DNA of 21,224 bases from Chara braunii. Taxonomy: Eukaryota; Streptophyta; Charophyceae; Charales; Characeae. Below, piece by piece: positions 1 through 9,331 of this stretch (its first letter is position 1; each line of letters opens with the position of its first letter). A program made the position numbers and the translations under genes. Location: the NCBI GenBank assembly GCA_003427395.1, contig BFEA01000705.1, positions 41,665 to 62,888 of the forward strand. Direction: 5' to 3'. The notes beneath the pieces are model-generated. The model was not told the origin of the DNA and made no database searches. It saw only the letters and a list, made by a program, of their open reading frames with translations.

Positions 1-35
<35 letters not shown>

Positions 36-100
36 TTGTGTGTGTGTGTGTGTGTGTGGGTGTGTGGGTGTGTGGGTGTGTGTGCGCGCGTGTGTGCGGG
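1..100. repeat. (TG)n microsatellite
   Basis: Nearly pure TG dinucleotides with a few GG interruptions fill the first 85 or so bases and pass into a short alternating CG/TG stretch. Such alternating purine-pyrimidine DNA can adopt Z-form. All three plus-strand reading frames across it are artefacts of the repeat. Confidence 0.95.
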
Positions 101-165
101 AGCTGCGCGGACAGCTGCACGGAGAGTTGCGCGGGGAGCTGCGCGGGAGCGTGTGGAAGTTGCAC

Positions 166-166
166 A

Positions 167-202
<36 letters not shown>

Positions 203-206
203 AGGT
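166..206. repeat. (CG)n followed by (GA)n microsatellite
   Basis: A run of alternating CG from about 168 switches directly to GA dinucleotides ending near 204. It is the second part of the compound simple repeat at the left end. Confidence 0.9.
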
Positions 207-245
207 GTGCTCGCGGTGTGGAGTGGAGGGAGGACCCCTCCCCCA

Positions 246-246
246 C

Positions 247-287
<41 letters not shown>

Positions 288-306
288 AAAAAAAAAACAG
301 TCAATC
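246..306. repeat. (CAAT)n microsatellite and poly(A)
   Basis: About nine tandem CAAT/TCAA tetranucleotides at 248-284 are followed by a 13-base A run, then by a T run near 311-322. Nothing coding is visible here. Confidence 0.9.
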
Positions 307-322
307 AATGATTTTTTTTTTT

Positions 323-580
323 TCTTTCTATTTATTTAATTTTCTTTGGTAGTCATCGAAATCCACCCCCCCGTTTTTGAAATTTCTATGTTTTTATTTT
401 TGCGAGGAGGTAAGGGACCCCCCCCCCGCTCGAAACCCGTTCCCTGCCCCCCAACCCCCCTCCCCGATCGGCCGCGGCCGGGGGGGTCCCGGCCTAGGCC
501 GCCGGCCGCGGCCTGTGCCGAACCCGGCCGCGGCCAGCGTGCAACATAGGAGTTAGGTTGAGTAAGAAGCTATAGATTAG
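323..580. other. C-rich spacer with GGCCGCGGCC palindromes
   Basis: This stretch contains C homopolymers (around 367 and 418-427) and several short GC palindromes between 470 and 535, built on GGCCGCGGCC and CGGCCTAGGCCG. There is no convincing gene. It directly precedes the Gln/Pro-rich frame at 581, so it could be a leader, but nothing proves that. Confidence 0.5.
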
Positions 581-1106
581 TCAGTTCTCGATCCTATAAC
601 GCTGTCCCTTCAGAACTCTCTTTTGAGTGTAGCCGAAGTACAAGCCGTGCGGCAAGAGATGCCGGCTGCACTTATAGCTGCTCAAAATCGGATTCCGACT
701 GCACTGCGGGCGCCACGACCTCCGGTCCGGCAGACACAGTATGTTGTAGCTCCCTCTACGCTTGCAGGTCCCACTGTGACGCTGCAGCAGGTAGGGCAAC
801 CCTTTACTCCCCAGTTTGGCATTCCCATATCAGGCGGTCTAGTAGCAGGTAGTAGTGGGCAGGTTCCTGTACAACCTTCTTCATTTTCCGAAACGTTGGT
901 TGCTGCTACAGGGCAACCACAAGTGCAACATCCTTTGCAGCTGGGTCCGCAGCAGTAGCAAGAGCAATTGCAGCAACAACAAGGGGACCACTTAATTTTG
1001 GCATCAGAAAAGCCTAAGAACCATGAACCAAGCAAGGAGGATACAAAAAGGGCTAGTAGGTACCACCCAAGCAAGTGTCCAGGCCACAGGCAACCTGAAA
1101 AATAAG
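581..1106 (+). pseudogene. Gln/Pro-rich ORF with one in-frame amber stop, possible gag remnant
   Basis: The plus frame is open from 581 and encodes a protein rich in Gln, Pro, Ala and Val, with no cysteines or catalytic motifs in the first 125 codons. A TAG at 956-958 lies inside a run of glutamine codons (QQ before it, then QEQL and QQQQ). The same frame continues for 49 further codons, ending in a basic tail, to a TAA at 1104-1106. The open frame has no ATG before 659; the codon at 623 is TTG, so the start is uncertain. Composition resembles the disordered N-terminal part of plant retroelement gag proteins, but no gag fold or zinc knuckle is visible. I do not recognise the product. A broken low-complexity host gene is an equal alternative. 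Confidence 0.4.
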
Positions 1107-1504
1107 TGGCCTTGGGAGCCAAAATAAAAAGGACTAGAAAAAGAGAAGGGAAACCTCAATTTCGAGGCTCTTAGGCCTTGAAATTGAGAAGGGACTCAAA
1201 GGGGATGCAACGGATCACAAGGGGCTTGAATATGGAAGGCCCAGGTACGCTGAACCTGCAAAACGAGGTCCTAGTGTGATCCGGAATAAAACGGTGAGCA
1301 AAGGTGAGGAAAAAATGGCCTAAAGGGAGAACGGGAGAGGTAGGAGAGTGTGGGAGTGGAAAAAAGGCAAACCGTCACATCATGGTGAGCTTGGTTCTCC
1401 ACAAAAAGAGGCCTAGGTGCCTTGAACAAGACTGTATCAAAACTAGATGCAGTTGGGAGAAAAACGGACAAAAACGGACACCTAGAGCGATAGAAAACAC
1501 ATGT
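1107..1504. other. Purine-rich anonymous DNA
   Basis: A-rich and G-rich on the plus strand, with short phrases resembling the downstream 1.26 kb units (for example the 'aacggat-acaagg' type words). It may be a further divergent partial unit. No gene is supported. Confidence 0.4.
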
Positions 1505-2764
1505 TTTAGATATATTTTGTGACCAGATTCATCGTAGGATGCAACAGTTACAAAATATCTGGATTTTTTCTTATTTTCGGAGAAAAAATCAAGACAAATA
1601 AAAAAGGAGGTAGGCCGTCATGCAACGAACCACAAAAAGTAAAGCAAAAATATGGTTCAAGTACATCCAGAGCCAATATTGGGTCCAGATGCACTTGGGG
1701 ATGCGCTGCATAATTATGCTTTATTTTGAGGCAAGTATGAGGGCAATGAGACTCGAAAAAGGGTCACCATTGCACTCCGAGATGTAACGGACTACAAGGG
1801 AGTATCAAGGCCATGAGAAATTGAGCCTTGACGACCGCAAGGCACTAGAAAAGAGAGCCTCAAGCATGAAAATCAAATTACGACGATGAACGACTATCGC
1901 CAGATCAAAATCACGCGGCCAAGAACAATTGGCACACTTGAGACACATGGAGCAGAGGAAATTGAGATTCTCGGGTACAAGGGAGTCCCAAATAAAATTG
2001 GGACGGTGGGGGGGGTAGTGTCGGGGACCACGACAAGTCAAATAAAAATAATCACAAATTGGCACGGGGACCGGCGGGGCCACCAACGGGATTAGAGTCG
2101 GGGACTATTACGGGACAAGTGTCGGGGACTTGGGATGTCCCAAGAAAAATATGAGGGCATTATGAGGAATGAATCATCTGAGAAAGATGCATTGTCGAGA
2201 TCTAGATCTAATGACTAAAAATATTAGCACCACTAGTGGGATCAAACGGGAGAGCCATAGAGGGAAAAAAGAGAAGAAATGAGGAAGATGGGTGTAGACT
2301 GCAGTCTGATAAATCTCGGACCAGCCAGACTAGAGAAACTAGAGCCTTGAGAGACCCCATGAGAGAAATAAACTACCAAGGGAAAAAACAGAGTAAAAAG
2401 GTCAACAGTTTGGAGCTAACGGTGGCAAAATGGGGCTCCCATATGCATGCGGGTGTCATAATTGCAGTCCAAGAAATAACGGATTGCCCCTTGAACATGA
2501 TATAGGCCTAGATCAAGATCCAAGGCCTAGGAAAAAAAAAGTCTCAACAGCTAGTTGACACTTGTCATGTTAGAAAATAAAAGAAAAAGAAAAAAAAATG
2601 GGTGAAAAAAAAGGGAGAATGAGACAAAATAGCAAAGGAAGGTGGGAGTGAGTTAGCGGTCAGTAGGGACTGACAAGTCCTTCATGCCCGAATCTTGTGG
2701 GGAAAAAGAAAAGAGAAAAGAAAAGAAAAAGAAAAAGGACCACCAACGGTAAAAAACGGCTACT
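1505..2764. repeat. Long tandem repeat, unit A (~1.26 kb)
   Basis: Unit A matches unit B (2765-4040) in order and spacing. Shared words include CCAGATTCATC at 1523 and 2783, AGCCAATATT at 1671 and 2931, CTCAAGCATG at 1859 and 3119, AGAAATAACGGA at 2472 and 3737, and GAGAATGAGACAAA at 2615 and 3874. The offsets are 1259-1265, so this is a collinear tandem duplication with many substitutions and few length changes. The plus strand is strongly purine-biased. Frames are broken in both units, so I call it non-coding. Confidence 0.8.
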
Positions 2765-4040
2765 TGGGTGATATATATGTAACCAGATTCATCCTTGGGG
2801 GGATCAGTCACAAAGTATCTTGATTTTCCTTAGTTTTTCTTTAGAAAATCAAAGAAAATGAAGACCTCTTGCAACTGAGATACAACAGATTGCAAGAGGG
2901 GAAGGAAACACACGTTCAAAGTACATCCGGAGCCAATATTGATTCCGGATGCACTTGGAAATGTGTCGCTCCATTTTGTTTCAGTTTGGGGCAAGTATGG
3001 GGGCAATGGGACTAGGAAAATGGCCAGCATTGCACTCCGAGAATTAACAGACTGCATGGGGGTGCTAAGGCCAAAGGAAAATGAGCCTTGGCACACCCAA
3101 GATGCTAGAAAGTGGTGTCTCAAGCATGGGCAAGTGGAGGCGGCAAACGCCAACCGTGGGATGAGGATCTACCGGCCAAGAATATGAGGCGTACTTGGGG
3201 CACATTGAGAAGTAAGATTGGGACTGACAGGGGCTAGGAAGTCCCAAATAAAAATAGGACATCATGAGGAATGGTGTCAGGGACGAGATGGGCCCAAATA
3301 AAAATAGGCAAAAATTGGAACATGTGTCGTGAGACTACCGGTTAGACTAGAAAATGAGACTCGTATGGAAGAAGTGGCAGATACTTGATGGGTCCCAAGG
3401 AACCATGAGCCAAGATGAAGGATGGGCAAGCAAAGCAAGTCATACCATCAAGATTCAGATCTAGCGGCGAAGAATATTAACAACTAGTAGTGCAAGCACT
3501 AGTAGGGCCAATGTGAGAATAATTCGGGGTGAAAGGAAGGAAGAAACAAAGAAGGAAGGCCTACCTTGTAGGCCAAGATATCTGAGGCTAGTCAAGCAAG
3601 AGAAATAGAGCCTCGAAGAGCTCTAGGCAAAAAATAGGCTGCCAAGGGAAAATCAGAGCAAGGGGGGCTGAAAATTGAGACTAACGGAGGCAAAATGAAG
3701 CCTCTGTGAGTGTGAAGGTCTCATTATTTTGATCCGAGAAATAACGGACAACAACTTTATCTAGATCTGGATTTAGATCAAGATCCATGGCCTAAAAAAA
3801 GTCCCAGCAACTACTTAAAACTTGTCATCTCAGAAAGAAAAGAAAAGAAAAGAAAAAGGAGAAAAAAAGGAAGGAGAATGAGACAAAGGTGGAGCAAAAG
3901 GTGGAGGGAAATGAGCCGGCCAGTTGGGACTGGCACAACAGTGCGGATTTAGTGGGAGCAAATCCGGAGTGATGAGATAAGGCCCTTGGGGCATCATATT
4001 GAAAATATTTGAATTAAAAGGGGAAAAATGAAACAAAAAG
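2765..4040. repeat. Long tandem repeat, unit B (~1.26 kb)
   Basis: This is the second copy of unit A. Its right edge is near 4040, where a phrase resembling the unit start (TGTTACCAG at 4044) leads into unrelated GC-rich DNA, as if a third unit had been interrupted. The longest frame, at 2939-3187, is not conserved in unit A, which argues against coding. Confidence 0.8.
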
Positions 4041-4048
4041 CTATGTTA

Positions 4049-4118
4049 CCAGTTGTCCGATGGCAGGACGTCCTGGGCGGACAGTCAGGGGGGTCCCGGA
4101 CGTCTGGGCCCGGACAAC
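4049..4118. repeat. GC-rich hairpin motif, copy 1
   Basis: Starts with CCAGTTGTCCGA, contains the palindrome GGACGTCC and the phrase GGGGTCCCGGACGTC (ending at 4104), and closes with CGGACAAC at 4111-4118. That closing word is the reverse complement of GTTGTCCG at 4052-4059. It is GC-rich in an otherwise AT-rich setting. Confidence 0.6.
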
Positions 4119-4279
4119 TCCATTTTTAGCAATTAAATGCACGAAAAAATAAAAAAAATTGGTGGTGTCTTTATTTTTTATTTTATTTTATAAATTGACA
4201 ACAAATTTCGATATCATCTTAAGGCAAAAGTTGTTTAGTTTATGTTTCTGCATAACATAGTTTTTTTTTCAGATTTTTT

Positions 4280-4312
4280 GGAGGACCTTTTTTTTTTTTT
4301 TTTTTTTTTTTT
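4280..4312. repeat. Poly(T) tract
   Basis: T homopolymer of more than 20 bases beginning about 4289, just upstream of hairpin motif copy 2. Read on the minus strand it is a poly(A) tract and could mark a retroposon tail, but no flanking duplication is evident. Confidence 0.6.
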
Positions 4313-4353
4313 GTCATTCGGGCTCGGACAATTTGCCAGGGGAGGATATCCGA

Positions 4354-4403
4354 CCAGTTGTCCGAGCGGACAACCCCGGAAGGTCGGCGGGGTCCCGGAC
4401 GTC
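4354..4403. repeat. GC-rich hairpin motif, copy 2
   Basis: Repeats CCAGTTGTCCGA 305 bases after copy 1 and ends with the same GGGGTCCCGGACGTC phrase at 4389-4403. Here the arms GTTGTCCG (4357-4364) and CGGACAAC (4367-4374) are only two bases apart and form a perfect 8 bp hairpin. Confidence 0.6.
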
Positions 4404-4439
4404 CGATCAGGTAACCTAGAGAAAAAGCAAAAAAAAGTC

Positions 4440-5058
4440 GACATGTTTTTTTCTAGGCCATAGATATGAGATCAAATTTCATGGAGGAGACAATGTGGCC
4501 GTTTTTTGTGGGGCCAACTCAAATGGCAAACTCCGGAATGAGTTGACAGCCCAAAATGGAAAGAAACAAAAGAAAACAAAAGACAAGGTAGTGCTTTTGG
4601 CCAAAAAACAGAGGCCAGATGAACCAAAAATTAAAAAGGGGAGCCAAAGGGCTCAAATCTGAAGCATGGGGCAGTTGTGGGTAGCTCGGAATATTCCTGG
4701 CCTTGGATCTTAGACAAATCCAAGGCTGAAATTGAACCGAGGTACAAGAAAGTACCTCGGACTACCCAAAAAGGGGTAGGACTAGAGGAAATCGAGAAAA
4801 AGATCCATAAGGCCTCTTTTTTTCAAAGATGGTTCCCCTTATTCAAACCCAAGAGGCAACATCTGAAAATGAAAATAAGGCATGAGGAGGCTCTAGAGGC
4901 AGTCCGAGTTGGTACCAACCACTCGAGCTGCATGTACTTGGCTAAAAAAATGCCCAGGTACTCCCGAAGAGGCCTAGTAGTGAGGGAGAGCCTTGGGGGT
5001 ACCTCGGTTCACCATAGGGCACTTGGAGAGGCCCATGGGCTAACCAAAGTGTTGTGCC
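4440..5058. other. Anonymous DNA upstream of a TATA box
   Basis: Mixed purine-rich sequence. A 170-codon plus frame (4677-5189) crosses it, but it overlaps the TATA box and has no recognisable motif, so I do not call it a gene. It could be the upstream part of an LTR or a promoter. Confidence 0.35.
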
Positions 5059-5061
5059 CAG

Positions 5062-5070
5062 CCTATATAA
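5062..5070 (+). promoter_or_regulatory. TATA box candidate
   Basis: The sequence CCTATATAAG, followed at once by GC-rich DNA, is a textbook plant-type TATA element. Transcription would be expected to begin about 30 bases downstream, near 5095-5100, reading rightward into purine-rich DNA and then the pyrimidine tract. No intact coding frame follows, so it may be the promoter of a decayed LTR element or a chance match. Confidence 0.4.
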
Positions 5071-5149
5071 GCCGGGGGAGCAGCCCGCCACACTCACATT
5101 TGCATGAGGCAAGTACATGCTCCCGCATAAGCTCAAAGAGAGTACCACA

Positions 5150-5524
5150 CTCAACCAGAGTGAGAGGAGGGGAACCGCTGCCAGTTTGAGAGCTTGAGGG
5201 AGACACTAGGCTAGGGAGGAGAGCTACTGAGGCTAGTAGAGACAATGCCAGCATAGGGGAGTGATCCGCCATAGCCCTTAGGCTGTGTGGAAGAGAGGAA
5301 GGCTAGTAGGGGTCCCCTTAGCCCTCCTAAAGGGAAGGACTCCATAGCCTTAGTGATAGGAGTTTGCCATAGGCAAGGAGAGACTAAGGGAAGGAGAAGG
5401 ATGAGGGTTTGAGGAAGAAGGAAGGCATAGCTAGAAGAGAAGTGTGCAAAGGAAGAGGAGAGCTTCATCAAGGTTGACACCTCAAGACCAAGACACTAAA
5501 GAAAGAGAGTAGGAAAAGGTGAAG
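5150..5524. other. Purine-rich tract
   Basis: Dominated by AG, GGAG and GAAGG words on the plus strand with scattered CTAG words. There are no coding features. It abuts an opposite-bias pyrimidine tract at about 5525. Confidence 0.5.
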
Positions 5525-5790
5525 GTGCTCCCTTTCTTCATCACCTTCTTCTTCTTCGTCGTCTTTTTCTTCTTCTTCTTCTTCTTCTTCTTCTTCTTCT
5601 TCTTCTTCTCCTTCTTCTTCTTCTCCTACGTCCTCGTCTTCTCCTTCTTCTTCCTCTACATCCTCCTCTTCGTGCTCCTCTCCTTCTTCATCCTTTACTC
5701 TTCTCCTTTTAAAAGCTTCATCCCGCCTTCCCACTCTCCTCTTCACTCTCTACCCTTCACCTCTTCCCTCCCCCGTCTCTCTTTTCTCTA
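5525..5790. repeat. (CTT)n pyrimidine tract
   Basis: Almost pure C/T for about 260 bases, with a CTT trinucleotide core at about 5565-5630. Frames of poly-Phe (plus) and poly-Glu (minus) are products of the repeat. The mirror-like pyrimidine run could form triplex DNA. Confidence 0.9.
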
Positions 5791-5799
5791 TGACTAACA

Positions 5800-6479
5800 T
5801 TCCAAGTATAGGGAAAGTAGTTAGTAGCCCCTCTAATAGAGGTTGCCTCCATCATTATCCATTACCTCACAGAGAGCCCACGACTGTTTGACACTTCGTT
5901 AAGGTGCTCTGTCGAACCCCAATAACTGCGAATTAATTCGTTGTTTAACTAGTATCTGTCAACCCAACAAGGAGGCCCTTCTGGGTTAAAGTCAGGAGCT
6001 CGGGCCCTGGTTCCATTCGACCTTCGATTGGAAGAATCAGGATAAGGATATCGCAAACAAAAAGGCCATGTGATGGAAATCTCTCTCTCTCTCTCTCTCT
6101 CATCTCTGTCTCCTAGTCTCTCTCAGCCACTCTTTGTGAGGCAACACAACCACTCTCCACGAGGCAACACACACACACACACATACACACATACACACAT
6201 ACACACATACACATTGAACGCGCGAGAATACAGCCACTCTTCGCGAAAGACATCCAGACTCAGCGTAAAGGTTCCCTAACATGTTACTTTCATTCCACAG
6301 ACTCAGTCTCTTAGTGTTTGCGTAAGCAGGTTAAACTGAGTCGCGTGATTACATAACCATAAGTGCGAACTCATGTGCATTTATGCGTGGTAAATATCAC
6401 CCCAAGCTGGAGCTAAGGACAAACGTCATAAAGCCCTGCCGTGCTGTGGGTTGACCAGTGCACCTGACAGGGTGTTCCA
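5800..6479. other. Anonymous spacer with CT and CA microsatellites
   Basis: No gene is supported. It includes (CT)n at 6080-6101, (CA)n with CATA interruptions at 6165-6214, and three variants of a CACTCT-N-GAGGCAACAC phrase around 6128, 6150 and 6235. Confidence 0.6.
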
Positions 6480-6539
6480 CCCGATAAGTTGCAAGTTGAC
6501 GGGTTTAGTCCATGAACTTCCAAGGTGTCGAGCATCGGA

Positions 6540-6840
6540 CCCCTGCCCTTTTATGTCGTGCAATGCGACAGTCATACCTTGCGCCTAGTTCGAAGACTCA
6601 GTACGTCTGTTCCAACGAAGGTCCCTACAGTGATCGAAGGTTCCACTATGTCCCGCCACAACATCCACCTTATACACAACAAATTGTCGTACAGATAGCC
6701 CCTGCCCTTTTACATCGAGCAAAGTGACAGTCGTTCCTTGCCCCTAGCTAGGACAATATTGCCAAAATGTCGTACAAAGAGCCCCTGCCCGTTTATGTCG
6801 CGCAGTGTCGTTCCTTGCACTTGGCCAGGAGCATGACATT
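6540..6840. repeat. Three imperfect copies of a ~50 bp block
   Basis: The phrase CCCCTGCCCTTTTATGTCG begins at 6540, with variants at 6699 and 6782. Each is followed by a GCAA-GCGACAG-TTCCTTGC stretch and then a CTAG or GGCCAGGA end. The spacings are 159 and 83. Related TTCCACTATGTCC phrases recur nearby. It is a decayed local repeat with no coding evidence. Confidence 0.6.
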
Positions 6841-6959
6841 GTGTGTTCCACTGAAGATGCCTTCTTTGAACGAAGGGTTCACTATATCCGACCATAAAGG
6901 CTCCCTCATAATCCTCTGCGGGAACCCGTTTTATACACTCAATGACTCTATTAATTTGT

Positions 6960-7154
6960 GTTTAATAACGATCATTCATGTACGAAGGGCTTGAAACACC
7001 CCACCACACCATTCACACCATCAACACCACATATATAGACAATTTAGCCTCACTTAAAGCGTCACATAATGCCCTAGCGGCCCATGTACAGTGTATTAAT
7101 TCACATTCGAAATAGTTCACTTTTTGGAAAAAAAATCAGTTTTTACGAAATGTG
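6960..7154. other. Anonymous AT-rich DNA
   Basis: Contains ACACC-rich words around 6995-7030. No gene, RNA or clear repeat is seen before the satellite starts. Confidence 0.4.
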
Positions 7155-8406
7155 TATTCTTTGTGCTTTGAAGCGTGGGAGTGAGATTCTCTTACTCTCC
7201 CTCCATGTTTTGTTCATTCTAGTGTTGAAGGTATCTTTCCTTTGTCCATTTCCTCACTTGGGTGTGAATTGCCTCTTTCATCTGCGTTTTCAAGCTCGAG
7301 AGTGAGGTTTTCTCACTCTCCCTCCATGTTTTGTCAATTTTCCCACTTGGTTGTAAATCACCACTTGTACCATTGTTCATTCTAGTGTTAAAAACATCTT
7401 TCCTTCATGCATTGTTCATTTCCTCACTTGGTTGTGAATCGTCACTTTCATCTTAATGTTTTCAAGCTTGGGAGTGAGATTCTCTTACTTCCCTCCGTGT
7501 TTTGTCAATTTTCCAAGTTGGTTGTAAAGTGTTACTTATATCTTTGTTCATTCAAGTAATGAAAGCATCTTTCCTTTGTGCATTGTCCATTTCCTCACTT
7601 GGTTGTGAATCGCCTCTTTCATCTTTGTGTTTTCAAGCTTAGGAGTGAGATTCTCTCACTCTCCCTTCATATTTTGTCCAGTTTCCCACTTGGTTATAAA
7701 TCGCCATTTGTGTCTTTGTTCATTCTAGTGTTGAGAGCATATTTCCTTCATGCATTGTCCATTTCATCACATGGTTGTGAATCGCCACTTTCATCTTGGT
7801 GTTTTCAAGCTTGGGAGTAAGATTCTCTCACTCTCCCTCCATATTTGGTCAATTGTCCCACTTGGTTGTAAATTGTCACTTCTATCTTTGTTCATTCTAG
7901 TGTTGAGAACATCTTTCCTTCATGCATTATCCATTTCCTCACTTGGGTGTGAATCGTCACTTTCATCTTAGTTTTTTCAAGCTTAGTAGTGAGATTGTCT
8001 CCCTCTCCCTCCATCTATTGTCCATTTTCCCACTTGGTTGTAAATCGCCACTTGTATCTTTGTTGATTCTAGTGTTGAGAGCATGTTTCCTTCCTGCATT
8101 GTCTATTTCATCACATGGTTGTAAATCGCCATTTGTATCTTTGTTCATTCTAGTGCTGAGAGCATCTTTCCTTCAAGCATCGTCCATTTCCTCACTTGGG
8201 TGTGATTCGCCAATTTCATCTTGGTGTTTTCAAGCTTAGGAGTGAAATTCTTCACTATCACTCCTTCTATTTTCCATTTTTTCACTTGGTTGTAAATCGC
8301 CACTTTTATCTTTGTTCATTAAACTTCATTCTAGTGTTGAGAGCATATTTCTTTCATGCATTGTCCATTTCCTCACTTGGTTGTGAATCGCCACTTTCAC
8401 CTTGGT
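7155..8406. repeat. Dimeric ~172 bp satellite array
   Basis: The word TTTTCAAGCT occurs at 7287, 7459, 7630, 7802, 7974 and 8227, giving periods of 172, 171, 172, 172 and 253. Each unit has two related halves. A half of about 91 bases carries CACTTGGTTGTGAATCGCC and CAAGCTTGGGAGTGAG. A half of about 81 bases carries CACTTGGTTGTAAATCGCC and TTCATTCTAGTGTTGAGAG. The 253-base step contains an extra short half, giving an ABB pattern, and the first unit lacks about 42 bases of its short half. Because 172 is not a multiple of three, the open frames shift from unit to unit, so this is satellite DNA and not a repeat protein. Confidence 0.9.
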
Positions 8407-8409
8407 TGG

Positions 8410-8591
8410 CGGACGGTGCACGCGGAGCAACCCCAGCTACCCAGGTTTCTTTCCGCCTCTTGGGCTAATTAACCATCGGCTCGTATGCACGTTGAACTCC
8501 CCGATCCGAGTATCAAGACGGGCGAACAGAGGAATTTCGCCAGCATCTAGGACACGCAGGAACCCGATCGGGCCCGCCGAAAGAGGCACGT
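8410..8591 (+). repeat. Inverted repeat pair, left copy
   Basis: Matches the minus strand of 9721-9895. Shared words include AGAGGAATTT, GAACCCGA-CGGGCCCGC and AAAGAGGCACG, with the last one at 8581-8591 marking the inner edge. A reading frame runs through both copies, but that may just reflect DNA similarity. A 6 bp hairpin (GGCGAA at 8521, TTCGCC at 8536) lies inside. Confidence 0.65.
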
Positions 8592-8600
8592 TGTCGTCGC

Positions 8601-8624
8601 AAACACCCTTATAAGGGTATTTGT
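8601..8624. repeat. 24 bp palindrome, locus 1
   Basis: CAAACACCCTTA is followed by its near-perfect reverse complement TAAGGGTATTTG, with one mismatch, and is bracketed by GTCGTC on both sides. Nearly the same palindrome recurs at 12421-12446. Its centre reads TTATAA. Confidence 0.75.
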
Positions 8625-8660
8625 CGTCATTTATAAAGGTTGCACAGGGTGCGTCCTTGA

Positions 8661-8736
8661 TCAGCGTAATACGCTGATGAGGCAAATCCCGTCAGGGCGT
8701 TCGCCTCGGCAAAACTCGCTTTGGCGAGACTCCGAG
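8661..8736 (+). other. Cluster of stem-loops
   Basis: Three inverted repeats follow one another. TCAGCGTA and TACGCTGA are 8 bp arms around a single A at 8661-8677. GGCG-TT-CGCC lies at about 8697-8706. A two-tier hairpin at 8705-8736 has outer arms CTCGG/CCGAG and inner arms CTCGC/GCGAG around a TTTG loop. CTGATGAG at 8674 resembles a hammerhead ribozyme word, but the required GAAA after stem II is missing. Function unknown. Confidence 0.45.
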
Positions 8737-8744
8737 CCGAATAT

Positions 8745-8820
8745 GACCAGATTAGAGAGTGTGTGGGACACACATGCTTGCATTGCACTACGAGATGGTC
8801 GTTTAAATCCTCGGCGGTAC
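8745..8820 (+). ncRNA. tRNA-like module, possible SINE head
   Basis: A box B-like word CGTTTAAATCC at 8800-8810 fits 9 of 11 positions of the Pol III consensus. A weak box A-like stretch starts about 8753, 47 bases upstream, and the middle resembles an anticodon arm (CATGCTTGCATTGCAC). No proper acceptor stem forms, so it is not a functional tRNA. It is best read as a decayed tRNA-derived retroposon head; chance similarity is possible. Confidence 0.3.
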
Positions 8821-8883
8821 CAAGGCGGCGGAAGATGTCAAAGCCATAGGATCTGGTTACCTTTTCTGCAGTTTTCAATTTGG

Positions 8884-8910
8884 TTTTTTTTTTTTTTTTT
8901 TTTTTTTTTA
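8884..8910 (-). repeat. T27 tract, possible poly(A) tail on the minus strand
   Basis: Twenty-seven consecutive T residues. On the minus strand this is A27 directly following the DNA of 8911-9900, so it could be the tail of a minus-strand retroposon whose 5' part is the right inverted-repeat copy at 9721-9895. Confidence 0.5.
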
Positions 8911-9199
8911 AGGCGAGCTTTACTCCGCAAACTAGCCCGGCCTCTGGCGGGGCTTATCGCGAGGAAGATAAAGATTTTACTTTGCACATGCGCAGGAAGA
9001 TTGTGTCTGACGACGCGTAGGCGCTACCTTCTCAGGCTTAGCATGAGGGAAGCCCAAAGCTTCAGCGATGCAAATAATGTGCCAGACGGCCAAGGGGTTG
9101 GCCGGTAGGCCAAGGCAAAGGCTTGGCTTGTGCGGATGAGACCAATCACGGTCCCGCGACTATTCATATGCGGGGTCATGCCTATCTAGTTCAGACTTG

Positions 9200-9265
9200 G
9201 GCTTCGCCCTACTGGTTACGGTACTGGAGTTTCAGGCGACAGGTTTGGGGTTCGAGGACAACAAG
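9200..9265 (+). ncRNA. tRNA-derived module with Pol III boxes A and B
   Basis: A box A-like word TCGCCCTACTGG at 9204-9215 and a box B GGTTCGAGGAC at 9249-9259 (10 of 11 consensus positions) start 45 bases apart, the spacing of an ordinary tRNA. The D-loop word CTGGTTA is present and a short CTG/CAG pairing stands where the anticodon stem would be. The acceptor stem does not pair, so this is a tRNA-like SINE head or pseudo-tRNA and not a working tRNA gene. Confidence 0.45.
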
Positions 9266-9331
9266 CGGCGATGGAGCAGAGGAGCACGATCGGCAGAGAC
9301 TGAGGGGTCGAGGGTCTTAAGAGACTATCCC

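Noticed and set aside
5468-5797. Acidic poly-Glu protein (minus) or poly-Phe protein (plus)
   Set aside because: Both are translations of a CTT/AAG microsatellite with no other domain.
7084-8468. Series of overlapping frames that look like a Ser/Leu/His-rich repeat protein
   Set aside because: The satellite period (172) is not a multiple of three, so similar peptides appear in rotating frames; they are a by-product of tandem DNA.
8674-8720. Hammerhead ribozyme at CTGATGAG
   Set aside because: There is no GAAA after a stem II at the needed place and no NUH cleavage site with pairing arms.
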